64,000 nucleotides of DNA from Bdellovibrio sp. CG22_combo_CG10-13_8_21_14_all_39_27 (lineage in GTDB: Bacteria; Bdellovibrionota; Bacteriovoracia; Bacteriovoracales; Bacteriovoracaceae): the NCBI GenBank assembly GCA_002786715.1, contig PCTW01000016.1, positions 58,936 to 122,935 on the forward strand, given 5' to 3'. The translations under genes and the position numbers were made by a program. Of the stretch, positions 62,614-64,000 are shown piece by piece (the first letter of the stretch is position 1; the number at the start of each line of letters is the position of its first letter). Under the pieces are notes generated by a model. It worked only from the letters and a program-made list of their open reading frames with translations, did not search any database and was not told the DNA's origin.

Positions 62614-63651
62614 ATGAAAACGAAAGAGGCCCTCTTAACGACATTCGTTTTGGCCCTTCAAATGGCCCATGTTCCAATGGTCATGGCCCAAGATGATCTT
62701 CTAGATGACACTTCTTCAGTTTTAGAATCGGAAGAAATTGATATTGAAGGTCAATTTAATCGTCCTAGTCCTGCTGATCGCATCGAGAAAATGCGCAAGA
62801 AGCTCGAGAAACAAAACGAGCAGATGGTGCAGAAAAAAATTGAAGAGAAGCGTATCAATAGTGAAATGGAATTGATGAAAGATCTTCAAAAGAAGTTCAG
62901 AAATCAAGCTGCTGATGACGGTGATCAAGTTTCAGTTAGACAAGCATCTACTCAAGTTGTTGTCGCTGCCCCACCAGCTCCTGCCAAAGAAGAGAAGAAG
63001 AATCGTATCACTCCGTATGCTGGTTTGACTCGATTTAACGAAGCTTGTCTTGATGGTTGTGAGTCGAAAATTCATGCAGGTTTAGCTTTTGATACCATGG
63101 TATCAGATCGCTTTTCTGTAGGAATTGGTTTGGGCTTGACGACGATGAGTATCATCGATACGGCCAATACCTTTGGTCAAAATTATTACAATACTGGCTT
63201 TAACGTTAGTACAACTGGTGATGAAATTGATTATACGAGAGTTGGTCTTGACTTGAATTCAAAGTTTTTCTTCACAGTAGAAACTAAACTTCGTCCATTC
63301 GTAGGAGTTGGCGTAGGTTATGAAAGAGCAAGCGTTAAGTATACGAAGAAGTCGAGCCAGTTTCAAAACAACTTTGGAACCAACTCAAACCTTGGTGATG
63401 ACTCTGTAACTGGATCATCAGTAAGTGCTTCTGGTATTCTTGGTGCTGAATTATTGCTTTCAGATTCAATTGGTGTTCAATTGGATTTCAGATACAAGAA
63501 AAACCTGACAAACGGTTTTGGAAAAGATTCTCAGACTACTAACAACAGTACTTACTTAAACTTCAATGAGATTGTGTTAAGCAATCTAGGTACAGAGATT
63601 CAAGATTCTTCAGAAGCCCAAGTGAACCTTGGTTTGACAATCGGTTTCTAG
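62614..63651 (+). CDS. Outer-membrane protein with coiled-coil segment and OmpA-like barrel
   Basis: 345 residues from ATG 62614 (AAGGAG 7 bases upstream). Signal peptide about 1-26 (ending MVMAQ). Residues about 48-100 form a charged helix (EKMRKKLEKQNEQMVQKKIE), followed by a linker and an eight-stranded barrel (ITPYAGLTRFNEA, HAGLAFDTMVSDRFSVGIGL, LRPFVGVGVGYERASVKYTK, IGVQLDFRYKKNL) ending NLGLTIGF with terminal Phe. The extra N-terminal helix is unusual for barrel proteins. Followed by a strong terminator. Confidence 0.75.
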   Translation: MKTKEALLTTFVLALQMAHVPMVMAQDDLLDDTSSVLESEEIDIEGQFNRPSPADRIEKMRKKLEKQNEQMVQKKIEEKRINSEMELMKDLQKKFRNQAADDGDQVSVRQASTQVVVAAPPAPAKEEKKNRITPYAGLTRFNEACLDGCESKIHAGLAFDTMVSDRFSVGIGLGLTTMSIIDTANTFGQNYYNTGFNVSTTGDEIDYTRVGLDLNSKFFFTVETKLRPFVGVGVGYERASVKYTKKSSQFQNNFGTNSNLGDDSVTGSSVSASGILGAELLLSDSIGVQLDFRYKKNLTNGFGKDSQTTNNSTYLNFNEIVLSNLGTEIQDSSEAQVNLGLTIGF

Positions 63652-63675
63652 TTTTTAAATGACATGATTATTATC

Positions 63676-63699
63676 AAGGCCCCTTTTCATAGGGGCCTT
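63676..63699 (+). terminator. Intrinsic terminator of the barrel gene at 62614
   Basis: AAGGCCCC-TTTTCATA-GGGGCCTT, an 8-bp stem with 8-base loop, then TTTTTT. It lies 24 bases after the stop. Confidence 0.85.
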
Positions 63700-63820
63700 T
63701 TTTATTTCCGATCAAAACAGGTTACTAAAAAGAAATTCGATTCCTAACTTTATTATGTTTCGATAAGCGATTAGAATACTCTAGTCTTAATATTATTCAT
63801 TTTTCCAAGGAGCAGGAGAC

Positions 63821-64000
63821 ATGGGACTTCGACCCGTCTATTTAGTTGATGCCAAAAGATCACCTCAGTCAAAGGCAGGACTTGATCTTAAAGATGTGCA
63901 AGCGCCATATCTTGGAGATTACCTGGTTCGTAATTTGATGGATAAATCAAACATTCCTGTAGATGAAGTTGATGAAGTTATCTTTGGTAACGTAGGTAAC
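63821..64000 (+). CDS. Thiolase (acetyl-CoA acyltransferase), N-terminal part only
   Basis: 60 codons to the right edge. MGLRPVYLVDAKRSPQSKAG and LGDYLVRNLMDKSNIPVDEV then IFGNVGN match the start of thiolases (FadA/FadI/AtoB group). AAGGAG at 63807-63812 is 8 bases before the ATG, with a second AGGAG close by. The catalytic Cys lies outside, so the subtype (degradative or biosynthetic) cannot be told. Confidence 0.82.
   Translation, partial: MGLRPVYLVDAKRSPQSKAGLDLKDVQAPYLGDYLVRNLMDKSNIPVDEVDEVIFGNVGN

Noticed and set aside
62489..62617. 42-codon frame between the prepilin and barrel genes, ending in ATGA at the barrel start
   Set aside because: No Shine-Dalgarno precedes its ATG and the peptide shows no recognisable feature; the overlap seems chance.

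Overview
The window is an AT-rich, densely packed chromosomal segment from a Gram-negative bacterium. Many outer-membrane beta-barrel proteins with Sec signals, a Kdo-transferase-like gene, orphan receiver/HPt/HD-domain signalling proteins, an isolated CpaF-type ATPase and a Flp-type prepilin are consistent with the Bdellovibrionota, perhaps the Bacteriovorax/Peredibacter side. This assignment is an inference from gene content; there is no rRNA here to confirm it. I saw no insertion sequence, prophage, CRISPR array or rRNA, and no gene-free stretch longer than about 250 bases.

Layout. 1-5.9 kb: 3'-truncated TauD-like dioxygenase, membrane-anchored LuxR-type regulator, exported protein, cupredoxin-like protein, CpaF ATPase with a 41-residue membrane protein, AidB-like acyl-CoA dehydrogenase. 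6-11.6 kb: envelope barrels, an unknown exported protein, nth. 11.5-16.7 kb: a phosphorelay island (HPt, two receiver/PilZ-like proteins, an OmpR-type regulator, two convergent paralogous receiver-HD proteins) without a histidine kinase. 16.8-23.1 kb: TldD/TldE pair, M23 peptidase, HNH nuclease, alpha/beta hydrolase, ApaG. 23.3-34.2 kb: purine operon purF-C-D-N-L-Q-H-M, covering most of the route from PRPP to IMP (purE/K and purB are not here). 34.2-45.2 kb: GT4 glycosyltransferase, TauE-like permease, RlmK-like methyltransferase, FecR-domain protein, prfC, a fused glycine dehydrogenase, RsmJ-like methyltransferase, PilZ membrane protein. 45.4-49.9 kb: DTW protein, tRNA-Arg(CCT), a histone H1-like Lys/Ala-rich protein, adenosine-kinase-like PfkB protein, asnS. 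49.9-58.3 kb: a leftward operon of a GYF-like membrane protein, tmk, holB, ricT-like, sbcD, sbcC. 58.4-64 kb: barrel proteins with clear terminators, Kdo-transferase-like protein, Rossmann/FAD-like protein, Flp-type prepilin, and the 5' end of a thiolase.

Most genes are housekeeping. The less ordinary items are the kinase-less signalling island (one HD protein has Glu at the phospho-acceptor position, its paralogue lacks the Asp), the large-type PurL whose glutaminase is a separate gene, scattered type IVb pilus parts, and a very regular architecture in which all twelve convergent gene ends lie within about 20 bases of each other, several sharing one stop tetranucleotide. I did not find a convincing wholly new multi-gene system; the signalling island is the best candidate.
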